Origin: Moorena sp. SIO3I8
Lineage (GTDB): Bacteria > Cyanobacteriota > Cyanobacteriia > Cyanobacteriales > Coleofasciculaceae
Direction: 5' to 3'
Assembly (NCBI RefSeq): GCF_010692325.1
Contig: NZ_JAAHHW010000072.1
Coordinates: forward strand, 1 to 34,108
Length of the DNA stretch: 34,108 nucleotides
The notes beneath the pieces are model-generated. The model did no database searches. It was not told where the DNA came from and saw only the letters and a list, made by a program, of their open reading frames with translations. Each line of letters begins with the position of its first letter. Position 1 is the stretch's first letter. Position numbers and translations under genes: made by a program. Below are positions 26,451 to 34,108 of the stretch, in pieces.

Positions 26451-26522
26451 TACTCCCTACTCCCTGCTCCCTGCTCCCTAAAACCCAAGGATTTGTACCT
26501 CACCCAATTGATAACTGCTATT
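26451..26522. repeat. Heptamer array plus cap element downstream of ureC
   Basis: ctactccctgctccctgctc (about 26451-26478) runs into taaaacccaaggatttgtac and about 24 further bases ending aactgctatt. It is the same composite as at 3368-3444. It ends two bases before the ureC stop codon. Confidence 0.75.
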
Positions 26523-26523
26523 A

Positions 26524-28242
26524 TCAAAATAAGAAGTAACGCTGTGCCATGGGTAAAACCGTTGCGGGCTCGCATGTTAATAATTCCCCATCAGCTCTGA
26601 CTTCATAGGTTTCTGGATTGACCTCAATCTGTGGCAAGGCATCGTTGAGTTTCATGTCGGTCTTGCTCAAGTTTCGGGTGTTGGAAACGGCAACAGCAGA
26701 TTTTTGTAAGCCAATTTGAGCTGGGATGTCTTGGTCTAAGGCAGCTTGGGAGACAAAGGTAACGGATGTGGCTGCGATCGCACCACCAAAACTACCAAAC
26801 ATCGGACGCATATGAATCGGCTGGGGTGTGGGAATACTAGCATTGGCATCACCCATTTGGGACCATGCGATCGCACCACCTTTAATCACTATCTCTGGCT
26901 TGACTCCAAACATGGCTGGACGCCACAGACACAAATCCGCTAGCTTCCCTTCTGCGATGGAACCGACATAATTAGCAATTCCGTGAGCGATCGCAGGATT
27001 AATCGTATACTTGGCAACGTAACGCTTGGCTCGGAAATTGTCATTTTCCCCAGTTTCCCCAGTAGTGGTGGATAACATTCCCCGTTGCACTTTCATTTTG
27101 TGGGCTGTCTGCCAGGTACGGATAATCACTTCACCCACCCGTCCCATGGCTTGAGAATCAGAGGCAATCATACTAAAAGCCCCTAAATCATGAAGGATAT
27201 CCTCAGCAGCAATAGTTTCCCGACGAATCCGGGACTCAGCGAAGGCCACATCTTCAGGAATGCCCCGGTCTAGGTGATGGCACACCATGAGCATATCCAG
27301 ATGTTCTTCTAGGGTATTAAGGGTATAGGGACGGGTAGGATTGGTAGAAGAGGGCAATACATTAGCTTCACTACACACTTTAATAATATCTGGAGCATGA
27401 CCTCCCCCTGCTCCTTCGGTGTGGTAGGTGTGAATGACTCGGTTTTTGAAGGCAGCAATGGTATTTTCCACAAACCCGGCTTCATTTAGGGTATCGGTAT
27501 GAATTGCCACCTGGACATCAAACTGATCCGCCACACTTAAACAGGTATCAATAGCGGCTGGAGTAGTCCCCCAGTCTTCGTGCAGCTTCAATCCCATGGC
27601 ACCTGCTATCACTTGTTCCTGTAATCCCTCGGGTTTGGCACTATTGCCTTTACCTAAAAACCCTAGATTCACAGGAAATGCATCGGCAGCTTGCAGCATC
27701 CGGTGAATATTCCAAGCACCAGGAGTACAGGTTGTGGCGTTAGTGCCAGTGGCTGGACCTGTACCACCGCCGATCATAGTAGTGATACCAGATGCGATCG
27801 CAGTTTCAATCTGTTGGGGACAAATAAAGTGAATGTGAGCATCAATCCCCCCAGCAGTGAGAATCATTCCTTCCCCAGCAACTGCTTCGGTGCTAGGACC
27901 AATAATAATAGTGACATTGTCCTGGATGTAGGGATTTCCGGCTTTGCCAATGTTGACTATTTTGCCATCTTTAATACCAATATCGGCTTTAACAATACCC
28001 CACCAATCCAGGATGAGGGCATTAGTGATCACCAAATCCACAGCACCCTCAGCGCGGGAGATGGGGGATTGTCCCATTCCATCTCTAATCACTTTACCAC
28101 CACCGAATTTAACTTCATCACCATAGGTGGTGTAGTCCTGTTCCACTTCGATCACTAGTTCTGTATCAGCCAAGCGGATGCGATCGCCTACGGTAGGACC
28201 ATAAGTTTCGGCGTAGGCACGACGATCCATACGATAACTCAT
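26524..28242 (-). CDS. ureC: Urease subunit alpha
   Basis: Catalytic subunit of cytosolic urease (urea to ammonia and carbamate). About 572 aa from the ATG at 28242, with aaggag six bases upstream; a TTG one codon earlier also lies in frame. Numbering from that TTG, the nickel ligands and active-site residues are present: H137 and H139 (GIDAHIHF), the carbamylated lysine K220 (GLKLHEDWG), H249 ([10 protein letters not shown]), H275 ([13 protein letters not shown] region), the flap Cys-His C322/H323 (MVCHHLD) and D363 (IASDSQAMG). The C-terminus PMAQRYFLF is canonical. ureB lies 130 bp upstream on the same strand. ureA and the accessory genes ureD/E/F/G are not in the window. The gap between ureB and ureC contains a heptamer array. 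Confidence 0.97.
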   Translation of the reverse strand: MSYRMDRRAYAETYGPTVGDRIRLADTELVIEVEQDYTTYGDEVKFGGGKVIRDGMGQSPISRAEGAVDLVITNALILDWWGIVKADIGIKDGKIVNIGKAGNPYIQDNVTIIIGPSTEAVAGEGMILTAGGIDAHIHFICPQQIETAIASGITTMIGGGTGPATGTNATTCTPGAWNIHRMLQAADAFPVNLGFLGKGNSAKPEGLQEQVIAGAMGLKLHEDWGTTPAAIDTCLSVADQFDVQVAIHTDTLNEAGFVENTIAAFKNRVIHTYHTEGAGGGHAPDIIKVCSEANVLPSSTNPTRPYTLNTLEEHLDMLMVCHHLDRGIPEDVAFAESRIRRETIAAEDILHDLGAFSMIASDSQAMGRVGEVIIRTWQTAHKMKVQRGMLSTTTGETGENDNFRAKRYVAKYTINPAIAHGIANYVGSIAEGKLADLCLWRPAMFGVKPEIVIKGGAIAWSQMGDANASIPTPQPIHMRPMFGSFGGAIAATSVTFVSQAALDQDIPAQIGLQKSAVAVSNTRNLSKTDMKLNDALPQIEVNPETYEVRADGELLTCEPATVLPMAQRYFLF

Positions 28243-28260
28243 CAATAACTCCTTGATTGA

Positions 28261-28302
28261 GGGTAATAGGTAATGGGTAATGGGTAATGGGTAATGGGTA
28301 AT
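28261..28302. repeat. gggtaat heptamer array between ureB and ureC
   Basis: About six units of gggtaat, one of them imperfect, lie inside what is usually a very short intercistronic space. Confidence 0.88.
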
Positions 28303-28375
28303 TTTATCCCCTTGGCCAAACTCTCGGATTACCTGTGGGTAGGGCTTGCTTTAGAAAAAAAATAGTAATTATATA

Positions 28376-28693
28376 TCAAGTTGAGCTATCAAGTTGACCA
28401 TTTATTTTGCCATTGAAGCCGTAGACCTGACGACTACCAACAATAGTGACTAATTCCACCTCTCGTTCGTCTCCCGGTTCAAAGCGGATAGCGGTGCCAG
28501 CTGGAATATTTAACCGCATGCCTTTAGTGGCTTCCCGGTCAAATTGGAGAGCTTCGTTGACTTCAAAGAAGTGAAAATGAGACCCTACTTGAATAGGGCG
28601 ATCGCCTGTATTCGCTACCCGTACTCTGATGGTTGCACGACCAGCATTGAGTTCTATTTCCCCTGTTTGGGGAATGATTTCGCCTGGAATCAC
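28376..28693 (-). CDS. ureB: Urease subunit beta
   Basis: A 105-aa small structural subunit, starting [20 protein letters not shown] from GTG 28693, with aaggag seven bases upstream. [20 protein letters not shown] (32-51) and [15 protein letters not shown] are the family's hallmarks. It assembles with UreA and UreC into the trimer-of-trimers enzyme. The natural upstream neighbour ureA is absent: the next 120 bases are non-coding and lead into an IS relic, so ureA must be elsewhere or lost. Confidence 0.96.
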   Translation of the reverse strand: MIPGEIIPQTGEIELNAGRATIRVRVANTGDRPIQVGSHFHFFEVNEALQFDREATKGMRLNIPAGTAIRFEPGDEREVELVTIVGSRQVYGFNGKINGQLDSST

Positions 28694-28812
28694 TAACTAA
28701 CTCCTTAAACCCTGACTAGCTTTTTATTATCTCGTGAATTAGTTGATTATCTCGTAAATTCGATTTTTTTTGTAGCCTTAACTGACACACTGAAGCAGGG
28801 CAAACGCATCTA

Positions 28813-29581
28813 CCTCTCTTCTGTCACTCAGGGAGTTGTAAAATGAAGAGCAAACCTATTAAACCCGTCAGTCGAGTATGGTAGAGGCGAGACAGGCTGC
28901 TTCCACAGTGAGAAAAGTAGATACATACTGTGAACTGTACAAAAACTTATTTGTAGAAGTAAGAGCCTAGGAGTACTTTAAATACATTCATTTGGGACGT
29001 GCTTAGTGACTTTGAAAGAGTTGACCAGAGATAGCTAAGGTAGTAGGGTTAGAAAATGCACAAGGATTACACCATTGTCTTGATGCAAAGCGCGAGTGGG
29101 GGAAACCACGGCAGACGAAACGAAGCGAGAGGGTCGCCTTATTCAAAAATATTTAACCCTTTTCTGCATAACCTGCTGACTATAAAGGCGACCCTCTCTT
29201 ACGGTAACTATCGCCAAAGGCGCGCTTGGCCGTAGGCCACGCCAAAGGCGAACGCGAACAAACCACTCGCCCTTTGCATCAAGACAGAGAAGTTATTTAG
29301 GGAAAGAGAGGATTAAGACAATATTGGGAGAGCACAACGGATAAAGAGAGAATACCAGCCGATTCAACTTGGTTTGTCATGACGAAAATTCCCAAAATCA
29401 CCTATGACAAAGTTGGCCAAATCTATCAAATAAGAGCTTGGGTGGAATATGGATTTAAACAAACTAAAAGTGAATTAGGTTGGGCAGATTTACCCGTAAA
29501 TAATTCTGGTTAAACCATTTTTTTATTCTTGATAAACTTCCATATTTATTACTTATTTAATTCGGAGAGTGACAGAAGAGG
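28813..29581 (+). mobile_element. IS701-family relic with inverted-repeat ends
   Basis: Ends cctctcttctgtcactc (28813-28829) and gagtgacagaagagg (29567-29581) are inverted repeats, with two bases missing at the outer end of the right one. From ATG 28878 the frame reads MVEARQAASTVRKVDTYCEL YKNLFVEVRA, then stops, with PEIAKVVGLENAQGLHH further on. After the nested element it resumes DSTWFVMTKIPKITYDKVGQ IYQIRAWVEYGFKQTKSELG WAD, the C-terminal region of IS701 (DDE_5) transposases. The catalytic middle is deleted. It lies directly upstream of ureB, where ureA would be expected. Confidence 0.78.
29076..29286. mobile_element. 211-bp MITE-like element nested in the IS701 relic
   Basis: Terminal inverted repeats of 24 bp (29076-29099 and 29263-29286, starting tgtcttgatgcaaag) match at 23 positions. 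An internal perfect 14-bp pair, gagagggtcgcctt (29127-29140) and aaggcgaccctctc (29185-29198), gives a second nested hairpin. 29209-29260 contains the palindromic-repeat words cgccaaaggcg and cgtaggccac. No coding capacity. Confidence 0.75.
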
Positions 29582-29702
29582 AATATATTAACTGCTTGTC
29601 CAGGATAAAGCTATATCGTTAGCCGACTGCTAATAGTTGACTGTTTAGATCAGATCAAGTCTGCTGGCGTCGTTCGTTTATAGTCTTAGTTTTTTGGTCA
29701 AA

Positions 29703-29796
29703 AGTCCGTTGTCATTTGTTATTGGTATTGAGAGTCCATAGCCTCAACACCTGCAGAAGACTCTTGTGTTATACAATACCAATGCGCTTCGGACTT
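29703..29796. mobile_element. 94-bp miniature inverted-repeat element
   Basis: Outer arms aagtccg (29703-29709) and cggactt (29790-29796), and inner arms attggtattg (29722-29731) and caataccaat (29774-29783), pair in register. The sequence is shared with 11681-11766. No coding capacity. Confidence 0.6.
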
Positions 29797-29802
29797 GATA
29801 TC

Positions 29803-29883
29803 ATGCAAAACTTTCTTGTCGCCATTGATTTTTCCGAGATCAAGCCAGTAGTGATTGCCCAAGCCGAAATACTTAATCCTTAA
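29803..29883 (+). pseudogene. N-terminal scrap of a universal stress protein
   Basis: ATG 29803 gives MQNFLVAIDFSEIKPVVIAQ AEILNP and TAA, 26 residues. It matches the first strand and helix of USP domains (VLVAIDFSE... pattern) and nothing more. The symporter gene begins 19 bases later. It is a remnant, or possibly a leader peptide of the symporter gene. Confidence 0.55.
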
Positions 29884-29901
29884 TCCTTCATAATAAAATT
29901 A

Positions 29902-31695
29902 ATGCATCCAGTTGATTACATCATTGTTACTATTTACCTGATTTGTATAGTCCTTTTTGGGGTTATTCTTCAACGGAAAGCATCTGAGGGTATAGAATCC
30001 TACTTTTTGGGAAATCGCAATCTGCCCTGGTGGGTTTTGGGGGCTTCTGGAATGGCCTCCAATACTGATTTGGCTGGGACGATGGTGATCAGCGCCTTAA
30101 TTTATGCTCTGGGAACGAAGGGATTTTTCATCGAAATCCGGGGTGGCGTTGTCTTAATTATGGCTATTTTTATGATATTCATGGGCAAGTGGAACCGACG
30201 GGCAAAGGTGATGACTTTGGCGGAATGGATGCACTTGCGCTTCGGCTCAGGACGGGAAGGCAATACGGCTCGGATCATAAGTGCTGTTGCTAATATTATC
30301 TTTGCTATTGGCTCAATGAGTTACTTTTCGGTTGGGGGGGGCAAATTCTTGGGGGAATTTCTGGGTATTGATGACCGCTATGCTTCGATATTTTTGATTT
30401 TGCTCGCCCTGGTATACACGGCTGTTAGCGGTTTTTACGGCGTGGTATGGACGGATGTATTTCAAGGTATTTTGATTTTTATTGCGATTATCTATATTTG
30501 TGCGATCGCATTCTCTACGGCAACTATCCCGGATACCTTCTCGGTCTCGATTCCTGGGGCTGAGCAATTGCAAACTTGGAATTTCACAGAGTGGAGCAGC
30601 ATCTCGCCCCCAATCACAGTTGATCTACCGGGAGACTATGCCATATTCAACTTGTTCGGTGGCGTGATTTTATTCTATCTGTTCAAAGAAATTATGGTAG
30701 GGTTTGGCGGCGGGGGTGGCTATATGATCCAACGCTATTTTGCCGCAAAAAGCGATCGCGAAGCTGGGTTACTGTCCCTATTTTGGATAATCTTGCTTTC
30801 TTTCCGTTGGCCCTTGGTTACAGCCTTTGCAGTATTGGGTATCCATTACGGAACCACTAAGGCGGTAATTGCTGACCCTGAACTTATCTTACCAACGGTG
30901 ATCGCAGAATATGTGCCAGTGGGGATAAAAGGGTTGCTGATAGCTTGTTTTATTGCAGCAGCTATGTCTACCTTTGACTCAATCATCAATGCTAGTGCTG
31001 CTTACTGGGTTAAGGATATTTATCAAGCTTATATCAATCCCCAAGCCTCTAGCCAACAACTAATTATTCAAAGCCGCTGGGCATCAATTGTAATTGTAGT
31101 GGTGGGATTGCTATTTAGTTTCAATATCACCAATATCAATGACATTTGGGGATGGCTAACCCTGGGACTAGGTGCTGGACTGTCTATTCCTCTGGTGTTG
31201 AGATGGTACTGGTGGCGCTTTAATGGCTATGGATTTGCCCTTGGGACAGTGGCGGGGATGGTAGCGGCTATTTTAACCAAGGCAATAGTAATACCCAATT
31301 TAAATTACGCTCAATTTCAGGAATATGCGCTGTTTCTCATTCCCAGCGTTTGCTCATTACTAGGATGTATCGTAGGAACATTTTTAACTGAGCCAACTGA
31401 CCGGGAGGTGATGGATAATTTCTATCGAGTCACTCGACCGTTTGGATTTTGGGGAGTAATCCGTCAAAACCTCCCAGCTAATAGTCAGGCAAAAATCAGG
31501 AACGAAAATCGGCGGGATATTCTATCTACATTGATCGGAATTCCTTGGCAGATAGTTTTGTTTTTAATGGGAATCATGTTGATGATGAAACGTTGGGATA
31601 ATTTTGGTATCCTGTTGTTTTTATTTATTATCCTATCTATTTGTTTGTACTTTAATTGGTTTAGACACCTGTCAAAAGAGGTGAGAGTAGATTAA
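29902..31695 (+). CDS. Sodium:solute symporter (SSF) family transporter
   Basis: A 597-aa polytopic membrane protein with about 13-14 helices. Family features: the TM1-like region YFLGNRNLPWWVLGASGMAS (34-53), WTDVFQGILIF (183-193) and the highly conserved AAMSTFDSIINASAAYWVKD followed by IY (353-374), which carries the Na2-site Ser/Thr positions. It couples substrate uptake to the sodium gradient. The substrate cannot be read from the sequence. A urea permease (DUR3 is in this family) is tempting, given ureB/ureC 1.2 kb away, but those genes lie on the other strand and many SSF proteins carry sugars or organic acids. Hydrophobic segments continue to the C-terminus (about 545-590), longer than the core. 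The start ATG 29902 has no strong ribosome site. Confidence 0.9.
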   Translation: MHPVDYIIVTIYLICIVLFGVILQRKASEGIESYFLGNRNLPWWVLGASGMASNTDLAGTMVISALIYALGTKGFFIEIRGGVVLIMAIFMIFMGKWNRRAKVMTLAEWMHLRFGSGREGNTARIISAVANIIFAIGSMSYFSVGGGKFLGEFLGIDDRYASIFLILLALVYTAVSGFYGVVWTDVFQGILIFIAIIYICAIAFSTATIPDTFSVSIPGAEQLQTWNFTEWSSISPPITVDLPGDYAIFNLFGGVILFYLFKEIMVGFGGGGGYMIQRYFAAKSDREAGLLSLFWIILLSFRWPLVTAFAVLGIHYGTTKAVIADPELILPTVIAEYVPVGIKGLLIACFIAAAMSTFDSIINASAAYWVKDIYQAYINPQASSQQLIIQSRWASIVIVVVGLLFSFNITNINDIWGWLTLGLGAGLSIPLVLRWYWWRFNGYGFALGTVAGMVAAILTKAIVIPNLNYAQFQEYALFLIPSVCSLLGCIVGTFLTEPTDREVMDNFYRVTRPFGFWGVIRQNLPANSQAKIRNENRRDILSTLIGIPWQIVLFLMGIMLMMKRWDNFGILLFLFIILSICLYFNWFRHLSKEVRVD

Positions 31696-31713
31696 GTTTT
31701 AAAGTATAACAAA

Positions 31714-31783
31714 GGGAATCGGGAATCGGGAATCGGGAATCGGGAATCGGGAATCGGGAATCGGGAATCGGGAATCGGGAACA
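31714..31783. repeat. Nine exact gggaatc heptamers
   Basis: 31714-31776 is nine perfect units, followed by the variant gggaaca. It lies just past the symporter stop. Confidence 0.92.
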
Positions 31784-31813
31784 GGGAAAAGTAGGAAAGA
31801 CCGCGCTGCATCA

Positions 31814-31857
31814 CTACTCCCTACTCCCTACTCCCTACTCCCTACTCCCTATTCCCT
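31814..31857. repeat. ccctact heptamer array
   Basis: About six units of ctactccc/ccctact. A second array lies 35 bases upstream at 31714-31783 with a different unit. Confidence 0.9.
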
Positions 31858-31900
31858 CAAACCCCCCGATTACCGATTACCGAAACAACTGGACAGGATA

Positions 31901-32578
31901 TCAGAGGACAAAGAAAAGTCCAAATCCCAAAATAATTGCTCCAACTGCAACAGTCAATGACCAGAAACGATGGTAACTGTTGACAGTGGCGCTATTGCTT
32001 TCCAAGTGGATCAAGTCTAGCCAAGGGGCAATTCCTCTGCGGAACCAGCCAACTACATTGACTTGGGAGCCAATTAAGTTCTGCACCTTACTGCTACCAA
32101 AGAGGAAGTTACCGATTGGACCAAAGCGAGAAGCATAGCGCGTATAAATCATCCCACTGGGGTCTTGAAGCTTGAGATCGGAACCAAATTTATAGCCAGG
32201 ATCTCCGCGACCAATTAACTCACCTTGGAGTTTCACGGGACGACCACGCAAAGGACTGGCGTAGGGGTCACACATTAAGGTGAAGATATCCGATCGAGAC
32301 GATTGCTTGAAATCTGGGTACATCACTAGGGTCTTAATCAAGGTTCCCACAGCAAAGCCAAAGAGCATAAAGCTGGGTAATACTGTTACTTGAGCAGTCC
32401 AACTCAAGACGATAGAAGCAATCATTAAACCAGTAATACTACCAATGAATTGAGCATTGAACAATACGATATCCACGGCAAAATTACCATAGAGCTTTTT
32501 CTTACTGAGCTGATTGCCTTCTCGGACGACAGTAGCCATATCAAATTCAGTCTCTAAGTCCATTTGCTCAGCATAAGT
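31901..32578 (-). pseudogene. C-terminal part of an M48-type membrane metalloprotease gene, cut by the tnpB element
   Basis: The frame reads PTYAEQMDLETEFDMATVVR EG, then two hydrophobic stretches, DPYASPLRGRPVKLQGELIG RGDPGYKFGSDLKLQDPSGM, FGPIGNFLFG, VVGWFRRGIAPWLDLIHLES and a last membrane helix. I recognise this as the C-terminal, non-catalytic half of cyanobacterial HtpX-like M48 proteases (from memory of the family, no search). No HExxH motif is in the window. The right end of the tnpB element begins at about 32578, and upstream codons (MAYGLRCANANNVVG) come from repeat DNA. The sequence beyond the other end of the element does not look like the missing half, so the 5' part may be deleted or moved. 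Confidence 0.6.
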
Positions 32579-32597
32579 AGGTGAACTACCCCGACCT

Positions 32598-32677
32598 ACT
32601 ACGTTGTTCGCGTTCGCGCAGCGGAGGCCGTAGGCCACGCTTCGCGAACGGCTTTGCCGAAAGCGTGGCCTACGGCC
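32598..32677. repeat. 80-bp palindromic repeat in the loop of the tnpB right-end hairpin
   Basis: Made of gttcgcgttcgcgcagcgga, ggccgtaggccacgc, ttcgcgaacggctttgccga and aagcgtggcctacggcc. Its two halves pair with each other. It also supplies the final codons (WP) and stop of TnpB. Confidence 0.82.
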
Positions 32678-33911
32678 AGGTCGGGGCTTCCAGTTTCACG
32701 GAAGAATGCCTTAACTTGGACGGGCGTCCACGTCTTGGTCTTGCTTCTTCTCCACTGGCGTTGACCTCCTCCGTCCCAGAGGAGGCTAGCATTCTGATGC
32801 CTTCTGCCCTAATATTCTTTGCCGCATTACCATCTCTATCGTGATGAGTTCCACAATTTGGACAAGTCCAAGTCCTGATATCCAGTGGCAACTTTTTGAT
32901 TCGGTAATGACAATTAGAGCAGGTTTTGGAACTAGGGAACCATCGACTTATTTCGACCAACACTTTCCCCTCTTTCTCGCACTTATAAGAAAGAAAATTC
33001 ACAAAAGTTCCCCAACCTAGATCAGATATTGCTTTAGCTAATTTATGGTTACGTTCGCGAAGCGTGCGCGTAGCGCACAGCATGCCCTTGACATTTAGGT
33101 TTTCGACTACCACTACTTGGTTGTTGTCAACTATCTTCCTAGATAGCTTATGGAGGTAGTCTTGGCGGACATTTCCAATCTGTTCGTATACCTTAGCTAC
33201 AATCTTTTTGGCTTTTTTGCGCCCATTACTGCCTTTTTTCTTTCGGGCAGCAATACGTTGCTTTTTGGCCAGTTTATTTTCGTACTTAGCTAAGTGCCTT
33301 GGATTCCTAAACTTGGAAATCTTTTCGCCATCGTAGGTAATAGCAAAATCCTTAATGCCCAAATCAATTCCGATAAACTTTCCCTTTGTGGAAGGCTGTA
33401 AATAATCCGAATCATATTCCATCAACACAGAAGCATAGTACTTCCCAGAGGGGGTTTTACTGACGGTTACAGTTTTGATTTCTCCATCTAGTGGTCGGTG
33501 AATTATTGCCTTGACAAATCCTAATTTCCCAGGAAATTTAAGGCAGTCATCAACTTGTTTTACGTTCTGGGGATACTGAATCGATTGGCGCTGATGATAT
33601 GATTTGAACCTAGGATATTCAGCCCTAGCCTCAAAGAAATTTTGATAGGCACGACTAAGATTGAGGCTCACAGATTGTAAAACCTGAGAATAACATTCTT
33701 TTAGCCATTCAGTCTCTTTTTGTTTTTTGAGTTTTGGTAGCATAGAGTTGAGTGCAGATTGTTTTAGCCCTTTGCCAGTTTCTTTATAGGTTTCTATACA
33801 CTGATTTAGCGCATAATTCCACCACCAACGAGCACACCCAAAATGTTGGGCAAGGATTTGAACCTGTTCTTGGGTGGGATAGATTCTGACTTTGACGGCT
33901 CTATGTTTCAT
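32670..33911 (-). CDS. tnpB: TnpB RNA-guided nuclease, with a 10-residue repeat insert
   Basis: About 413 aa from ATG 33911 (MKHRAVKVRIYPTQEQVQIL); the frame opens at a TTG nine bases earlier, which is used for numbering. An N-terminal helix-turn-helix and beta region is followed by the RuvC core: D186 (FIGIDLGIKDFA), E273 (VVVENLNVKGM) and the DRD at 361-363 (HDRDGNAAKNI). A zinc ribbon lies between them (C334, C337, C353, C356). TnpB proteins cut DNA guided by the RNA from the element's right end. Residues 281-290 (LCATRTLRER) are an in-frame palindromic-repeat insertion between KGM and NHKL, right after a catalytic Glu. The C-terminal tail is basic and ends in repeat-derived TWP. All catalytic residues are present, but the two insertions make activity uncertain. 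Confidence 0.93.
   Translation of the reverse strand: MKHRAVKVRIYPTQEQVQILAQHFGCARWWWNYALNQCIETYKETGKGLKQSALNSMLPKLKKQKETEWLKECYSQVLQSVSLNLSRAYQNFFEARAEYPRFKSYHQRQSIQYPQNVKQVDDCLKFPGKLGFVKAIIHRPLDGEIKTVTVSKTPSGKYYASVLMEYDSDYLQPSTKGKFIGIDLGIKDFAITYDGEKISKFRNPRHLAKYENKLAKKQRIAARKKKGSNGRKKAKKIVAKVYEQIGNVRQDYLHKLSRKIVDNNQVVVVENLNVKGMLCATRTLRERNHKLAKAISDLGWGTFVNFLSYKCEKEGKVLVEISRWFPSSKTCSNCHYRIKKLPLDIRTWTCPNCGTHHDRDGNAAKNIRAEGIRMLASSGTEEVNASGEEARPRRGRPSKLRHSSVKLEAPTWP
33051..33080. repeat. 30-bp palindromic repeat inside tnpB
   Basis: acgttcgcgaagcg is followed by the stem gtgcgc-gta-gcgcac. It encodes LCATRTLRER on the minus strand without shifting the frame. Confidence 0.82.
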
Positions 33912-34022
33912 TACACTCAACCTCTTTATCGACCTTAATTACTATTATATATATTTTCTATTAAGGAGTCAAGGTATAAAGCTGACTGACGGACACTTTT
34001 TTTTGTACATTTAGCAGTACAT

Positions 34023-34108
34023 TTAGGCCCAGGCATCAAATTCCTGAATCAGAGAGAAGGTAATCTTTCGATAGTAGCGGTCACGAGCTTTTTGGGAAGC
34101 GAAACAAG
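34023..34108 (-). CDS. 3' end of an unidentified gene
   Basis: The minus strand from the window edge gives CFASQKARDRYYRKITFSLI QEFDAWA and TAA at 34023. The amphipathic, charged composition looks coding, but 27 residues are too few to name. It does not clearly match the missing half of the M48 gene. Confidence 0.35.
   Translation of the reverse strand, partial: CFASQKARDRYYRKITFSLIQEFDAWA

Larger units (their letters stand above)
32578..33990 (-). mobile_element. IS200/IS605-type element carrying tnpB only
   Basis: Contains tnpB and a right-end hairpin, with arms ccccgacct (32589-32597) and aggtcgggg (32678-32686), ending at gtgaac (32581-32586). tnpA is absent, so movement would need a transposase supplied in trans. 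The left boundary, in the AT-rich stretch 33921-33990, is not certain. An 80-bp palindromic repeat fills the hairpin loop. Confidence 0.7.

Noticed and set aside
29902-31695. Naming the symporter as a urea permease because urease lies nearby
   Set aside because: It is on the opposite strand, separated by an IS relic, and no residue pattern specific to urea carriers was recognised.

Overview
The window looks like a filamentous marine cyanobacterium, most likely close to Moorena/Lyngbya. This is an inference. It rests on many HIP1 octamers (gcgatcgc), heptanucleotide tandem repeats of the STRR type, cyanobacterial protein families, and a dense family of palindromic repeats built on ttcgcgtagcgtggcc. 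No tRNA, rRNA or CRISPR array was seen.

Layout. 1-1180 is a decayed transposase. 1443-15746 carries the NAD salvage set (pncB, nadD, a broken NrtR-like Nudix regulator, nadE), spread out and interrupted by unrelated genes: a minus-strand periplasmic-binding-protein/pentameric-ligand-gated-channel fusion, an MscS channel, a CheY-like regulator, and long repeat tracts. 15747-21921 holds a REC-GGDEF-EAL regulator, a two-repeat lipoprotein and a large TPR/STAND NTPase truncated at its C-terminus. 22124-24306 is a decaying minus-strand redox cluster: a thioredoxin-reductase-like protein, a double cupin and a PNPOx-like protein. The first two are each cut by one in-frame TAA. 24315-28693 carries a PD-(D/E)XK nuclease-like gene, small membrane proteins and ureC/ureB without an adjacent ureA. 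28813-29581 is an IS701-like relic containing a nested MITE-like element. 29902-31695 is a sodium:solute symporter. The right end has the 3' part of an M48-type protease gene, cut by an IS200/IS605-type tnpB element.

How the parts fit. PncB, NadD and NadE catalyse three consecutive steps from nicotinate to NAD+, and the broken gene between nadD and nadE belongs to the family that normally regulates this pathway. UreB and UreC are two of the three urease subunits.

Two signals stand out. One is the 750-residue receptor-like fusion at 3453-5705: a LivJ-type amino-acid-binding domain in front of a complete Cys-loop/Pro-loop channel module. The other is the way palindromic and heptamer repeats enter genes. 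They disrupt nrtR by a +1 shift, lengthen NadE, TnpB and the STAND protein in frame, and sit inside the right-end hairpin of the tnpB element.
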